This document shows, piece after piece, positions 10,414-19,915 of a stretch of DNA of 64,000 bases; position 1 is the first letter of the stretch, and each line of letters starts with the position of its first letter. Both the position numbers and the translations under genes were made by a program. This stretch comes from DAITBA01 sp036824005 (lineage in GTDB: Bacteria; Pseudomonadota; Gammaproteobacteria; Burkholderiales; Rhodocyclaceae): contig DAITBA010000003.1 of NCBI GenBank assembly GCA_036824005.1, positions 1-64,000 on the forward strand, in the 5' to 3' direction. Below the pieces are notes generated by a model. It worked only from the letters and a program-made list of their open reading frames with translations, had not been told where the DNA came from and made no database searches.

Positions 10414-12423
10414 CTACAGGACGCCCTTCACCTTCTCGGCGACGTTGTCCACCGTGAAGCCGAAGTACTTGAACAACTCTCCGGCCGGCGCCGACTCGCC
10501 GAAGCTGTCGATACCTACCACGGCGCCATCCAGCCCGACATACTTGCGCCAGAAATCGCCCACGCCGGCTTCCACCGCCACGCGCGGCATGCCGGCGGGC
10601 AACACGGACTCGCGATAGCTGGCGTCTTGGCGGTCGAATACAGACGTCGAGGGCATGGAGACGACGCGCACAGCAATGCCCTCGTCCGCCAGTTTCGCCT
10701 GCGTCTTCAGCGCCAGGTCCACCTCGGAGCCGGTGGCGATGATCGCGGCGCGCGCCCCCGGAGCATCGCGCAGAACATAACCGCCGGAAGCGATGGCCGC
10801 GATCTGGGCTGCATCGCGCTTGCAGAAGGGCAGGTTCTGGCGCGACAGGATCAGGCTGGACGGGCCGTCCCGGCGCTCGACGGCCTTGGTCCACGCGACC
10901 ATGGTTTCCACCGTGTCGCAGGGCCGCCATACGTCCATGCGCGGAATGTAGCGCAGGGTCGCCGTCTGTTCCACCGCCTGGTGCGTCGGACCGTCCTCGC
11001 CCAGGCCGATGGAATCGTGGGTAAACACGTAGATCACGCGCTGGCGCATCAGCGCCGCCATGCGCAGGGCGTTGCGCGCGTACTCCGAGAACATGAGGAA
11101 GGTGCCGCCGAACGGCAGGATGCCGCCGTGCAGCGCCATGCCGTTCATGATGGCGCTCATGCCGAACTCGCGCACGCCGTAGGAAATGTAGTTGCCCACC
11201 CCGTGGTCGTGCACCGCCTTGCAGCCCGTCCAGTTGGTGAGGTTGGAACCAGTAAGATCGGCCGATCCGCCGACGAATTCCGGCAGTACCGGCGCTAGGG
11301 CGTTGATGGCGATCTGCGACGCCTTGCGCGTGGCCACCGTTTCGGCCTTCTCGTTTGCCGCAGCGATGGCCTTCGCCACGTGCTCGGCCCACTGCGCCGG
11401 CAGATCGCCGGCCATGCGGCGCTTGAACTCGGCGGCGAGCGCTGGATGTTCGCGGGCGTAGCGATCGAACTTGTGCTGCCAGGCGGCCTCGCGCTCGGCG
11501 CCTTTCTTGCGCCCGTCCCAGGCCTCGTAGACTTCCTGGGGGATCTCGAACGGTCCGAAATGCCAGCCGATGTGCGGCCGCGTGGCGGCCACCTCGGCTT
11601 CGCCCAGCGCCGCGCCATGCACGTCATGGGTGCCCGCCTTGGTCGGCGCACCCATGCCGATGACGGTCTTGCAGCAGATCAGGGTCGGCCTTTCCCGATC
11701 CGCCTTTGCCTCCTCGATGGCGGCGTGGATCGCCTCGGGATCATGGCCGTTGACGTTGGGAATCACCTGCCAGCCGTAGGCCTCGAAGCGCTTCGGCGTG
11801 TCGTCGGTGAACCAGCCGTCGACATGACCGTCGATGGAGATGCCGTTGTCGTCCCAGAAGGCGATCAGCTTGCCCAGCTTCCAAGTCCCGGCGAGCGAAC
11901 AGGCTTCGTGAGAAATGCCTTCCATCAGACAGCCGTCGCCGAGGAAGACGTAGGTGTGGTGGTCGACGATGTCGTGCCCCGCGCGGTTGAACTCGGCGGC
12001 GAGCAGCTTTTCCGCCATTGCCATGCCAACGGCATTGGTTATGCCTTGGCCGAGCGGGCCGGTGGTGGTCTCGACGCCGGGGGTGTAGCCATACTCCGGG
12101 TGGCCGGGCGTCTTCGAGTGCAGCTGGCGAAACTGTTTCAGCTCGTCCAGCGGCAAGTCATAGCCGGTCAGATGCAGCAGGGCATAGAGCAACATCGAGC
12201 CATGGCCGTTCGACAGCACGAAGCGGTCGCGGTCGGGCCACTTGGGATTGGCGGGGTTGTGGCGCAGGTGGTGATTCCACAGCACCTCGGCAATCTCCGC
12301 CATGCCCATCGGCATGCCGGGGTGGCCGGACTTGGCTTTCTCCACTGCGTCCATCGCGAGCGCGCGGATGGCGCTCGTCAGGTTGGTGAACACCGGCGCT
12401 TCGAAATCGGTAAAGCTGGACAT
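10414..12423 (-). CDS. cbbT: Transketolase
   Basis: A 669-residue thiamine-diphosphate transketolase that shuffles two-carbon units to regenerate ribulose-5-phosphate in the Calvin cycle. The N-terminal KSGHPGMPMGMAEIAEVLW, the ThDP motif GDGCLMEG with downstream Asn, DGPTHQ and the C-terminal LILSRQNLP are present. I use the ATG at 12423 (MSSFTDF), with AGAGGT upstream; an ATG 18 bases earlier is possible. About 100 bases separate it from prk. Confidence 0.95.
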   Translation of the reverse strand: MSSFTDFEAPVFTNLTSAIRALAMDAVEKAKSGHPGMPMGMAEIAEVLWNHHLRHNPANPKWPDRDRFVLSNGHGSMLLYALLHLTGYDLPLDELKQFRQLHSKTPGHPEYGYTPGVETTTGPLGQGITNAVGMAMAEKLLAAEFNRAGHDIVDHHTYVFLGDGCLMEGISHEACSLAGTWKLGKLIAFWDDNGISIDGHVDGWFTDDTPKRFEAYGWQVIPNVNGHDPEAIHAAIEEAKADRERPTLICCKTVIGMGAPTKAGTHDVHGAALGEAEVAATRPHIGWHFGPFEIPQEVYEAWDGRKKGAEREAAWQHKFDRYAREHPALAAEFKRRMAGDLPAQWAEHVAKAIAAANEKAETVATRKASQIAINALAPVLPEFVGGSADLTGSNLTNWTGCKAVHDHGVGNYISYGVREFGMSAIMNGMALHGGILPFGGTFLMFSEYARNALRMAALMRQRVIYVFTHDSIGLGEDGPTHQAVEQTATLRYIPRMDVWRPCDTVETMVAWTKAVERRDGPSSLILSRQNLPFCKRDAAQIAAIASGGYVLRDAPGARAAIIATGSEVDLALKTQAKLADEGIAVRVVSMPSTSVFDRQDASYRESVLPAGMPRVAVEAGVGDFWRKYVGLDGAVVGIDSFGESAPAGELFKYFGFTVDNVAEKVKGVL

Positions 12424-12527
12424 CGTGTGACCTCTTTTCACTCGAGGCCCGGCCGAAAATATAAGATTATCTTCGAAACCGGGCGATTAGGGTAGGCGCG
12501 CGGCCCAACGGTCCGGGCCGCCTTTTG

Positions 12528-13400
12528 TCACGCGCGCTTGCGCATCTCCATCAGGCGCAGGATGAGCGGCGTGAAGATCAGTTGCATCGCCAGTTCCATC
12601 TTCCCGCCCGGCACGACGATGACGTTCGGTCGCGTCATGAACGAGTCGTGCAGCATCGACAGCAGGTACGGAAAGTCGATGCCCTTGGGGTCGGCGAAGC
12701 GGATGACGACGAAGCTCTCGTCGGCCGTCGGGATGAAGCGGGCGATAAATGGATTGGACGTGTCGACCGTGGGTACGCGCTGGAAATTGACGTGGGTGCG
12801 CGAGAACTGTGGGCAGATGTAATTGATGTAGTCGGGCATACGGCGCAGGACGGTGTCCATCACCGCCTCCGTCGAATAGCCACGCGCGGTTCTGTCGCGG
12901 TGCAGCTTCTGTATCCATTCCAGATTGATGATGGGCACTACGCCAACGAGCAGGTCGACGTGGCGCGCGACGTTTGCTGTTTCCGTCACCGCGCCGCCGT
13001 GTAGTCCTTCGTAGAAGAGCATGTCGGTGCCTTCGGGTATATCCTCCCAAGGCGTGAAGGTACCGGGCTCCTGGCCGTAAGGTGCCGCTTCTTCCCCGTT
13101 GTGCAGGTACTTGCGCACTTTGCCGCGGCCGCTCTCGCCGTACTCCCGAAACAGCGCTTCGAGGTCGTCGAGCAGATTGGCCTCGGGACCGAAGTGGCTG
13201 AAGTGGTTGTTACCCTGCGCCGCGGCTTCAGCCATGGCCACCTTCATGGACTTGCGATCAAAGCGATGGAACGAATCGCCTTCGACGATCCCGGCGGTAA
13301 TCTTCTCGCGGTAGAAGATGTGCTGGAACGTCCTGGTTACAGAAGACGTACCGGCACCCGAGGAACCGGTAATGGCGACAATGGGGTGCTTGACGGACAT
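12528..13400 (-). CDS. cbbP: Phosphoribulokinase
   Basis: A 290-residue proteobacterial phosphoribulokinase, making the RuBisCO substrate ribulose-1,5-bisphosphate from ribulose-5-phosphate and ATP. The P-loop ITGSSGAGTSS, EGDSFHRFDR and the FYEGLHGG catalytic segment are all intact. A strong AGGAGG precedes the ATG. The stop of fbp lies only 14 bases upstream, so fbp and prk form a tight pair. Together with cbbL and cbbS it shows a functional Calvin cycle. Confidence 0.97.
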   Translation of the reverse strand: MSVKHPIVAITGSSGAGTSSVTRTFQHIFYREKITAGIVEGDSFHRFDRKSMKVAMAEAAAQGNNHFSHFGPEANLLDDLEALFREYGESGRGKVRKYLHNGEEAAPYGQEPGTFTPWEDIPEGTDMLFYEGLHGGAVTETANVARHVDLLVGVVPIINLEWIQKLHRDRTARGYSTEAVMDTVLRRMPDYINYICPQFSRTHVNFQRVPTVDTSNPFIARFIPTADESFVVIRFADPKGIDFPYLLSMLHDSFMTRPNVIVVPGGKMELAMQLIFTPLILRLMEMRKRA

Positions 13401-13414
13401 GGGGCCTCCTGGGG

Positions 13415-14491
13415 TTACTGTGTTCTGAATAGCGAACGGGGCTTGAACAGGGGTTGGCTCAGCTCCAAGTCCTTGCCCTGCGCGTACTCGGCGTGATAGC
13501 TGGCAATGCGCTCCACCTCGTCTTTCGAGCCGAAGATGAGCGGTACGCGCTGATGCAGGCTTTCCGGCCGGACGTCCATGACGCGCTCGCGGCCGGTGCT
13601 GGCGCCGCCGCCGGCTTGCTCGATGATGAATGCGATGGGATTGGCCTCGTACATCAGGCGCAGGCGCCCCTGCTGGGTGGTGTCCCGTGTGTCCTTCGGG
13701 TAGAGGAAGACCCCGCCGCGGGTGAGTATGCGGAAAGTCTCCGCCACGAGCGAAGCGATCCAGCGCGTGTTGAAATCCTTGCCGCGCGGGCCGGCCTTGC
13801 CTTCCAGGCATTCGGTGACGTAGCGCTTGACGGGCGTTTCCCAGAAGCGCTCGTTGGAGCTGTTGATGGCGAACTCCTGGGTTTCCTCGGGCACGCGCAA
13901 TTGCGGGTGGGTGAGGATGAAGGCGCCGATGTCCCGGTCGAGGGTGAAGCCGTCGACGCCGTGGCCGGTGGTGAGCACGAGCATCGTCGCCGGCCCATAC
14001 AGGGCGAAGCCGGCGCACACCTGCTCGGTGCCGGGCTGGAGGAAATCTTCCAGTCTGGGCTCGGCGCCCGGCGACGGGCTGCGCAGGATGGAAAAGATCG
14101 AGCCGACGGCGAGATTGAGTTCGATATTGCCTGAACCGTCCAGGGGGTCGAACAGCAGCAGATATTTGCCGCGCGACAGGCGTTCGGGTACGGGGTAGAA
14201 GCTCTCCATCTCCTCCGACGCCATGGCGGCCAGATGCCCGCCCCATTCGCACTCGCGCAGCACAGTCTCGTTGCTCAGAACGTCCAGCTTCTTCTGCACT
14301 TCACCGTGAACGTTTTCGCCTTCGCCTTGGCCGAGGCTGCCCACCAGCGCGCCCTTGTTCACCTGGTTGGCGATCACCTTGACGGCGGTGGCGATAGCAT
14401 TGAGCAGGCCGGAAAACTTGCCCGTGGCGTGCGGATGCCGGTGCTCCTGCTCGATCGTGTAGCGGGTCAGTGTCTTGCGTCCGTCATGCAT
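13415..14491 (-). CDS. fbp: Class I fructose-1,6-bisphosphatase
   Basis: A 358-residue class I fructose-1,6-bisphosphatase; in Calvin operons this type often also acts on sedoheptulose-1,7-bisphosphate. The metal site FDPLDGSGNIELN and the substrate loops MYEANPIAFIIEQAGG and GVFLYPKD are present. The start is the first of two overlapping ATGs at 14491 (MHDGRKTLTRYTIEQE). It is 38 bases downstream of cbbO and 14 bases upstream of prk. Confidence 0.95.
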   Translation of the reverse strand: MHDGRKTLTRYTIEQEHRHPHATGKFSGLLNAIATAVKVIANQVNKGALVGSLGQGEGENVHGEVQKKLDVLSNETVLRECEWGGHLAAMASEEMESFYPVPERLSRGKYLLLFDPLDGSGNIELNLAVGSIFSILRSPSPGAEPRLEDFLQPGTEQVCAGFALYGPATMLVLTTGHGVDGFTLDRDIGAFILTHPQLRVPEETQEFAINSSNERFWETPVKRYVTECLEGKAGPRGKDFNTRWIASLVAETFRILTRGGVFLYPKDTRDTTQQGRLRLMYEANPIAFIIEQAGGGASTGRERVMDVRPESLHQRVPLIFGSKDEVERIASYHAEYAQGKDLELSQPLFKPRSLFRTQ

Positions 14492-14529
14492 GTGTCGTCC
14501 CCCGGTCCAAGGTGATTGTATCTGTCGTT

Positions 14530-16866
14530 CTAGCGAGTCAGCCCCACGTAAAGCTGCGGCAGGCGCTCCGGCAGCCGCGCCACATGGTCCACGATCATGT
14601 AGTTCCTGGCCCCGAAGATGCGCGACACGTATTGGTCGGCGCGCGGGTCCAGGCTCATGCAAAAGGTGACGATGCCGCCGCGTGCCGCTTCCTCGACCGC
14701 CTTCTTGGCGTCGTGGCGCAGGTACTGCGGATCGCGCACATCCACGTCCGCCGGCTCGCCGTCGGTGATCACCAGCAGCAGTTTTTTGGCGGATTTCTGC
14801 CGGCGCAGATGCTGGGCGGCGTGGCGCACGGCGGCGCCCATGCGCGTGGACAACTGCCCAGTCATGCCCGCCAGACGCGCTTTCGGCAACTCGTTGTAGG
14901 GCTGGTCGAAATCCTTGAAGCGGTAGTACGCGACGTCGTGGCGGCCATCGGAGCAGAAACCGTGGATGGCGAAGGGGTCGCCGATCTTGGAAATGGCGTC
15001 GGCGAGCAGCACGCAAGCCTGGCGCGTCAGTTCCAGGACGGTGTAATCCTGGCCGGCCACCTTGTCGTTGGTCGATTCCGACAGATCCAACAACACCAGG
15101 ACCGAGATGTCGCGCACCTTGCGCACCGAGCGCATCATGATACGGGCATCGGGCTGCATGCCCATGCGCATGTCCACGGTGCTTGCGATGGCAGCATTGA
15201 CGTCGATCTCGTCGCCGTCCTCAAGCTTGCGGATGCGGGTCACACCCTGGGGCTGCATGGCGTCGAGCAGGAACTTCATCTGCGACACGATACGCTTGTG
15301 CTCGGCGACGATGTTCTCGATCAGCGCCAGATCCCCCGCCTTGGCGCGCTTTTCCAGCACGGTGGCCCAGGACGGGCGCTCGAGCTGGATCTGGTAGTCC
15401 CACTCGGCATAATGGTAGGGCTCGGAAACCGGCTCCCTGCCTTCCTTCTCGTTCCAGGTCTTGCCGTCGTCGTCGTAGAGTTCGCCATTGAGCACCCAGA
15501 TCTCCTGGGCGTCGTCGCCGGCCGTCTCGACGTCGACCTCGTTGACGAACTCCATCAGGTCCACGTGCCGGCGCACCTGCTTCACGGTCTCGAAGCCGGC
15601 GGCGATGGACTTTTCGAAGTCGAATTCCTCGAACGCCCAGAAGTAGCGATTGTCGTCGCGGTAGGGCGCGGCGAGCACGTCGCTGCGCGGGTTGAAGGCA
15701 ATGCGTTTGTCCTTGAAACCGTGGGCGAGCTGCACGCCGATCTCCCACGACGTGTGGTTGCTGGCGAGCCGATCCCGTGCCTGGGCGAACAGCATCCTGC
15801 CTTCGGCGATCCAGGGGTCCTCGTCGCGATAGGATTCGTCGAGCAGGGCGCGGGCGAGGCGGTTGAACCAGTCGCCGGCGCTCGTGCACTGCGCGGGACT
15901 CGCCGTGTGCAGCTTCGCCCACAATTGTCTGAGGCCGGGAAAACGGCGGATTGCAAGAGTCTCGACGCGGGCATCCTCGATCACGCCGATTAGTGCCATC
16001 TGCAGCGGATTGAGCGCTTCGGCGGAAAGCGGCGCGCGGGTTTCCACCAGATGTGCAGCACAGTGGGCGGCGGCAGCGCGATACAGTTCGACACCCGATA
16101 CCGTTTCGTCTCCCGGCGCTGCCCAGGCGTCATAGGCATCGGGCAGGTGGATCAGGTAGTCCTCGATGTAGGGCTTGTAGCCCTCGCGGTTCTCGAAGTC
16201 GCCCGAGGTCGGACGCAAAAAGAAGTCGCGCGCCCACAGCGCCCGCAGATACATGTTGATGCGCCGCTGGATGTCCACGAACAGCGTGCCCTTGCGCTCC
16301 TTCTGGAGCATCGCCAGCGACTCCTTGGAGTCCAGGCCGAAGTAGCGGATCTGCTCCTCGTAACTGGTGCGGTGGGCGTGCGCCCCCCACGTCGCCCAGC
16401 GTCGCAGGCCGCCCAGGGTGAGGCTTCCGAGCAGGACGTCGAGTTTGTCCAGCATGGGGCGCACGCCGCGCGGCGCCTGGGCGATCAGGTTGTTGAGGAA
16501 CTGGAGGTAGTTCAGGAACAGGTGGGCGTCGCCCAACCGCTTCGCCGCCGTGGGCGCGGTGGCGAGCGTCAGTTCGATCACCGCCGCCGAAGTCTTGGAG
16601 GCGAATGCCAGCGCGGTGGTGGCGAGCTCTGCGACCACGTCCTCGCCGATCTCCTTGGCCACCTCCGGCGTTCTTTCGATCCAGGTATCCACCAGAGCGT
16701 GGCCGCGGCCGAGACGCTGGAGCGCGGCCGCGCCCTTCAGATAGTTGTCCAGCCCGCGGGGTGAGAACGTCTTCGTCGCCTCGACCCAGGACGCGCGCAG
16801 AATCTCCTGCGACTGCGGCGCGAGCGCTTCCAGCAGTTCGGCGTAATCGTCGAGGTGGATGGACAT
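14530..16866 (-). CDS. cbbO: CbbO RuBisCO-activase subunit (VWA domain)
   Basis: A 778-residue CbbO. The N-terminal two thirds is mainly helical; the C-terminal part is a von Willebrand A domain with the MIDAS motif LLDLSESTND (DxSxS) near residue 585 and a later DGEPADVD. CbbO links the CbbQ AAA+ ring to RuBisCO and delivers the remodelling force that removes inhibitory sugar phosphates from form I enzyme. It sits 70 bases below cbbQ in the order cbbL-S-Q-O, typical of form IA non-carboxysomal systems. Confidence 0.95.
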   Translation of the reverse strand: MSIHLDDYAELLEALAPQSQEILRASWVEATKTFSPRGLDNYLKGAAALQRLGRGHALVDTWIERTPEVAKEIGEDVVAELATTALAFASKTSAAVIELTLATAPTAAKRLGDAHLFLNYLQFLNNLIAQAPRGVRPMLDKLDVLLGSLTLGGLRRWATWGAHAHRTSYEEQIRYFGLDSKESLAMLQKERKGTLFVDIQRRINMYLRALWARDFFLRPTSGDFENREGYKPYIEDYLIHLPDAYDAWAAPGDETVSGVELYRAAAAHCAAHLVETRAPLSAEALNPLQMALIGVIEDARVETLAIRRFPGLRQLWAKLHTASPAQCTSAGDWFNRLARALLDESYRDEDPWIAEGRMLFAQARDRLASNHTSWEIGVQLAHGFKDKRIAFNPRSDVLAAPYRDDNRYFWAFEEFDFEKSIAAGFETVKQVRRHVDLMEFVNEVDVETAGDDAQEIWVLNGELYDDDGKTWNEKEGREPVSEPYHYAEWDYQIQLERPSWATVLEKRAKAGDLALIENIVAEHKRIVSQMKFLLDAMQPQGVTRIRKLEDGDEIDVNAAIASTVDMRMGMQPDARIMMRSVRKVRDISVLVLLDLSESTNDKVAGQDYTVLELTRQACVLLADAISKIGDPFAIHGFCSDGRHDVAYYRFKDFDQPYNELPKARLAGMTGQLSTRMGAAVRHAAQHLRRQKSAKKLLLVITDGEPADVDVRDPQYLRHDAKKAVEEAARGGIVTFCMSLDPRADQYVSRIFGARNYMIVDHVARLPERLPQLYVGLTR

Positions 16867-16936
16867 TAGTAGTTGACGTGTGGGAAGAGGAGTGGCGGCG
16901 CCCGCTGTTTCCGATTGCCTGCTCCTCGCTCCGCGC

Positions 16937-17740
16937 TCAGAAGAACGTCGTCACCGCCGCATCCAGCGCATCGCGCATGTCGGGGTCGTCGGTGATCGGG
17001 CGCACCAGCGCCACGCGGCAGGCGGCCTTGGCCTCGATGCCCTTGGCGATCAGGCTGCCGGCGTAGACCAGCATGCGCGTCGAGATGCCTTCGTCGAGCC
17101 CATGGCCCTTGAGGTTGCGGGCGCGCTCGGCGATGGAGACCAGTTTGTCCGCGATGTCCGCCTTGCAGCCGCTCTCGTGGGCGACGATCTCGGCCTCGAC
17201 GGCGTGCTCGGGGTAGTTGAAGTCCAGCGCGCCGAAGCGCTGCTTGGTGGACTGCTTCAGATCCTTCATCAGGCTCTGGTAGCCTGGGTTGTAGGAGATG
17301 ACGATCTGGAAGTCCGCGTGGGCGCGCACCAGCTCGCCCTTCTTCTCCAGCGGCAGCACGCGCCGGTTGTCGGTCAGGGGGTGGATCACGACGGTGGTGT
17401 CCTGGCGCGCCTCGACCACTTCGTCGAGGTAGCAGATGGCGCCATAGCGCGCCGCCAGCGCCAGCGGACCGTCCTGCCAGCGCGTGCCCTGGGCGTCGAG
17501 CAGGAAGCGGCCGACGAGATCGGAGGCAGTCATGTCCTCGTTGCAGGCCACGGTGATCAGTGGCTTGCCGAGTTTCCATGCCATGTACTCGACGAAGCGC
17601 GTCTTGCCGCAGCCGGTCGGGCCCTTGAGCATCATCGGCATGCGCACCGAATAGGCAGCCTCGTAGAGCGCGACCTCGTCCGCGACCGGCCGATAGTAAG
17701 GTTCGCGGGTGATGCGGTATTGGGAAAGTGCGTCGCTCAT
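16937..17740 (-). CDS. cbbQ: CbbQ MoxR-type AAA+ RuBisCO activase
   Basis: A 267-residue AAA+ ATPase. Walker A is LKGPTGCGKTRF, Walker B AICYLDEVVEA, followed by sensor I ISYNPGYQ. It begins SQYRITREPYYRPVADE, the standard CbbQ/NorQ N-terminus. With cbbO next to it and cbbS 99 bases upstream, CbbQ rather than NorQ is the clear assignment. It forms the hexameric motor of the CbbQO RuBisCO activase. Confidence 0.95.
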   Translation of the reverse strand: MSDALSQYRITREPYYRPVADEVALYEAAYSVRMPMMLKGPTGCGKTRFVEYMAWKLGKPLITVACNEDMTASDLVGRFLLDAQGTRWQDGPLALAARYGAICYLDEVVEARQDTTVVIHPLTDNRRVLPLEKKGELVRAHADFQIVISYNPGYQSLMKDLKQSTKQRFGALDFNYPEHAVEAEIVAHESGCKADIADKLVSIAERARNLKGHGLDEGISTRMLVYAGSLIAKGIEAKAACRVALVRPITDDPDMRDALDAAVTTFF

Positions 17741-17839
17741 CGTCCTGCCCTGGAGGGTGTTGCGCCCCTGTCCGTCGCTAGCGAGGGGGACCCGAACCCG
17801 TGCCGATGCGCAGGCAGCGGACCGGCAGCGGGCGACAGA

Positions 17840-18196
17840 TCAGACCGTCTTGCCACGGAAGATCACCATCGCCGCGCCCTGGCTTTGCTTGAAGTTGTCG
17901 TAGCCGATCATCCTCACGTGATGACCGGGATTGGCCTTGTGGCAGGCCTCGGCTTCAGCCAGGATCTTGTCCACGTCGGTCTCCCCGAACATCGGCAGTT
18001 TCCACATGTACCAGTAGTTGTCCATCAGGTACTCGGGCTCGGTATGCTCAATGGCGGGATTCCAGCCCTTCTTGACGATGTATTCCACCTGCTTGCGGAT
18101 ACCTTCGGCGGTCATCGCCGGCAGGTAGGAGAAGGTCTCGAACTTGCGGCTCGCCGGGTCGGACAGGCGGGATTGATAGTCTTGCATTTGGCTCAT
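17840..18196 (-). CDS. cbbS: RuBisCO small subunit
   Basis: A 118-residue form I RuBisCO small subunit (MSQMQDYQSRLSDPASRKFETFSYLP). It contains YWYMWKLPMFGE and ends in MVIFRGKTV as expected for form IA proteobacterial enzymes. It caps the L8S8 hexadecamer. The ATG at 18196 has GGAG 7 bases upstream. It is separated from cbbL by 173 bases holding three hairpins, longer than the usual short cbbL-cbbS gap. Confidence 0.97.
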   Translation of the reverse strand: MSQMQDYQSRLSDPASRKFETFSYLPAMTAEGIRKQVEYIVKKGWNPAIEHTEPEYLMDNYWYMWKLPMFGETDVDKILAEAEACHKANPGHHVRMIGYDNFKQSQGAAMVIFRGKTV

Positions 18197-18249
18197 TTCA
18201 GGCTCCTCGGGTTTCGCGGGATGCGCCGTGCGCATCGTGTTTGTTCGGC

Positions 18250-18350
18250 GGTGCGCATGGCGCACCCTACGCATATTGCCCTCACCGCATCGCGTCAGTT
18301 TGGTAGGGTGCGCTCGCGCACCGTGCCCGTTCGTCAGTGCGCAAGCGCAC
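18250..18350. repeat. Three-hairpin REP-like element between cbbL and cbbS
   Basis: Three inverted repeats built on the same arm GGTGCGC: 18250-18266 (loop ATG), 18307-18322 (loop TC) and 18337-18350 (loop AA, 6-bp arm). The first two are also mirror images of each other through CACCCTAC/GTAGGGTG. This is the design of bacterial interspersed palindromic elements. Lying inside the cbbLS transcript, the hairpins could shield the 3' end of cbbL mRNA or attenuate cbbS; that effect is inference. Confidence 0.75.
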
Positions 18351-18369
18351 CCTAGGCGTATGCAATGGC

Positions 18370-19791
18370 CTAGCGATGCGCCACATCCAACTTGTCCACC
18401 GTGTCGAACTCGAACTTGATCTCTTTCCAGGTTTCCATGGCGACTTTGAGTTCGGGGCTTTGGGCGGCGGCGCGGGTCAATATCTCCTTGCCTTCCTTCT
18501 CGACCGCGACACCCTGGTTGCGCGCTTCGACGCAGGCTTCCAGCGCCACGCGATTTGCCGCAGCGCCGGCGGCGTTGCCCCAGGGGTGGCCGAGCGTGCC
18601 GCCGCCGAACTGGAACACCGCGTCGTCGCCGAAGATGGCCAGCAGCGCCGGCATGTGCCAGACGTGGATGCCGCCGGAAGCCACAGCGAAGGCACCGGGC
18701 ATGGAGCCCCAGTCCTGGTCGAAGAAGATGCCGCGGCTGCGGTCTTCCTTGATGTACCTCTCGCGCAGCAGGTCGATCCAGCCGAGCGTCGAGGCGCGGT
18801 CGCCTTCGAGCTTGCCGACAACGGTGCCGGTGTGCAGGTGATCGCCGCCCGACAGGCGCAGGATCTTGGTCAGCACGCGGAAATGGATGCCGTGGTGCGG
18901 GTTGCGGTCGAGCACGGCGTGCATGGCGCGGTGGATGTGCAGCAGCATGCCGTTGTCGCGGCACCAGTTGGCCAGGCCGGTGTTGGCGCAGAAACCACCG
19001 GTGATGTAGTCGTGCATGATAATGGGCGCGCCGATCTCCTTGGCATACTCGGCGCGCTTGTACATCTCCTCGGGCGTCGGCGCAGTGACGTTGAGGTAGT
19101 GCCCCTTGCGCTCGCCGGTTTCACGCTCCGCCTTGTGGATCGCCTCGATGACGAAGTCGAAGCGCTGGCGCCAGCGCATGAAGGGCTGGCTGTTGACGTT
19201 CTCGTCGTCTTTGGTGAAGTCGAGGCCGCCGCGCAGGCATTCATAGACGGCGCGCCCATAGTTCTTCGCGGACAGGCCCAGTTTCGGCTTGATCGTGCAG
19301 CCGAGCATCGGGCGCCCGTACTTGTTCATGATGTCGCGCTCGACCTGGATGCCGTTGGGCGGGCCGCCGCAGGTCTTGACGTAGGCGATGGGGAAGCGCA
19401 CGTCCTCCAGGCGCAGCGCCCGGATCGCCTTGAAGCCGAACACGTTACCCACCAGGGAGGTAAACACGTTGACCACCGAGCCCTCCTCGAACAGGTCGAT
19501 GGGGTAGGCGACGAAGGCATAGAAGCAGGTGTCGTCGCCGGGCACGTCCTCGATGCGGTAGGCGCGACCCTTGTAGTAATCGAGGTCGGTCAGCAGGTCG
19601 GTCCAGACGGTGGTCCAGGTTCCGGTGGAGGATTCGGCAGCCACGGCGGCGGCGGCTTCCTCGCGGTCCACCCCCGGCTGCGGCGTGATCTTGAAGCAGG
19701 CCAGGATGTCGGTGTCCTTGACCTGGTAATTCGGCTCCCAGTAGGTGCTGCGGTATTCCTTTACTCCGGCATTGTACGTCTTGACGGCCAT
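18370..19791 (-). CDS. cbbL: RuBisCO large subunit, form IA
   Basis: A 473-residue form I RuBisCO large subunit, catalysing CO2 fixation on ribulose-1,5-bisphosphate. Active-site motifs are intact: the catalytic lysine in TIKPKLGLS, the carbamylated lysine in GGLDFTKDDE, HIHRAMHA, loop 6 and SGGIHVWHMP. The N-terminus MAVKTYNAGVKEYRSTYWEP and linkage to cbbQ/cbbO place it in the non-carboxysomal IA branch. It is the first gene of the minus-strand Calvin block and faces cbbR across a 124-base regulatory gap. Confidence 0.98.
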   Translation of the reverse strand: MAVKTYNAGVKEYRSTYWEPNYQVKDTDILACFKITPQPGVDREEAAAAVAAESSTGTWTTVWTDLLTDLDYYKGRAYRIEDVPGDDTCFYAFVAYPIDLFEEGSVVNVFTSLVGNVFGFKAIRALRLEDVRFPIAYVKTCGGPPNGIQVERDIMNKYGRPMLGCTIKPKLGLSAKNYGRAVYECLRGGLDFTKDDENVNSQPFMRWRQRFDFVIEAIHKAERETGERKGHYLNVTAPTPEEMYKRAEYAKEIGAPIIMHDYITGGFCANTGLANWCRDNGMLLHIHRAMHAVLDRNPHHGIHFRVLTKILRLSGGDHLHTGTVVGKLEGDRASTLGWIDLLRERYIKEDRSRGIFFDQDWGSMPGAFAVASGGIHVWHMPALLAIFGDDAVFQFGGGTLGHPWGNAAGAAANRVALEACVEARNQGVAVEKEGKEILTRAAAQSPELKVAMETWKEIKFEFDTVDKLDVAHR

Positions 19792-19856
19792 GGCTTGCTC
19801 CTTCGGTCTGACTGCGGTTGTGCGGGGCACTTTAGCGGCGGCAAAACATAAAGACC

Positions 19857-19876
19857 AGTCAGACTTTTTGATGACT
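19857..19876. promoter_or_regulatory. Probable CbbR operator between cbbL and cbbR
   Basis: Within the divergent gap, TCAGACTTTTTGA (19859-19871) fits the CbbR recognition form TNA-N7-TNA exactly. It is nested in a wider inverted repeat AGTCA-N10-TGACT (19857-19876). It lies 66 bases from the cbbL start and 40 from the cbbR start, a normal position for a LysR regulator that represses itself and activates the target. Confidence 0.6.
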
Positions 19877-19915
19877 ATAATAAGCAAAGAGTGATGTGTG
19901 ATCCGAGGCATGGCA

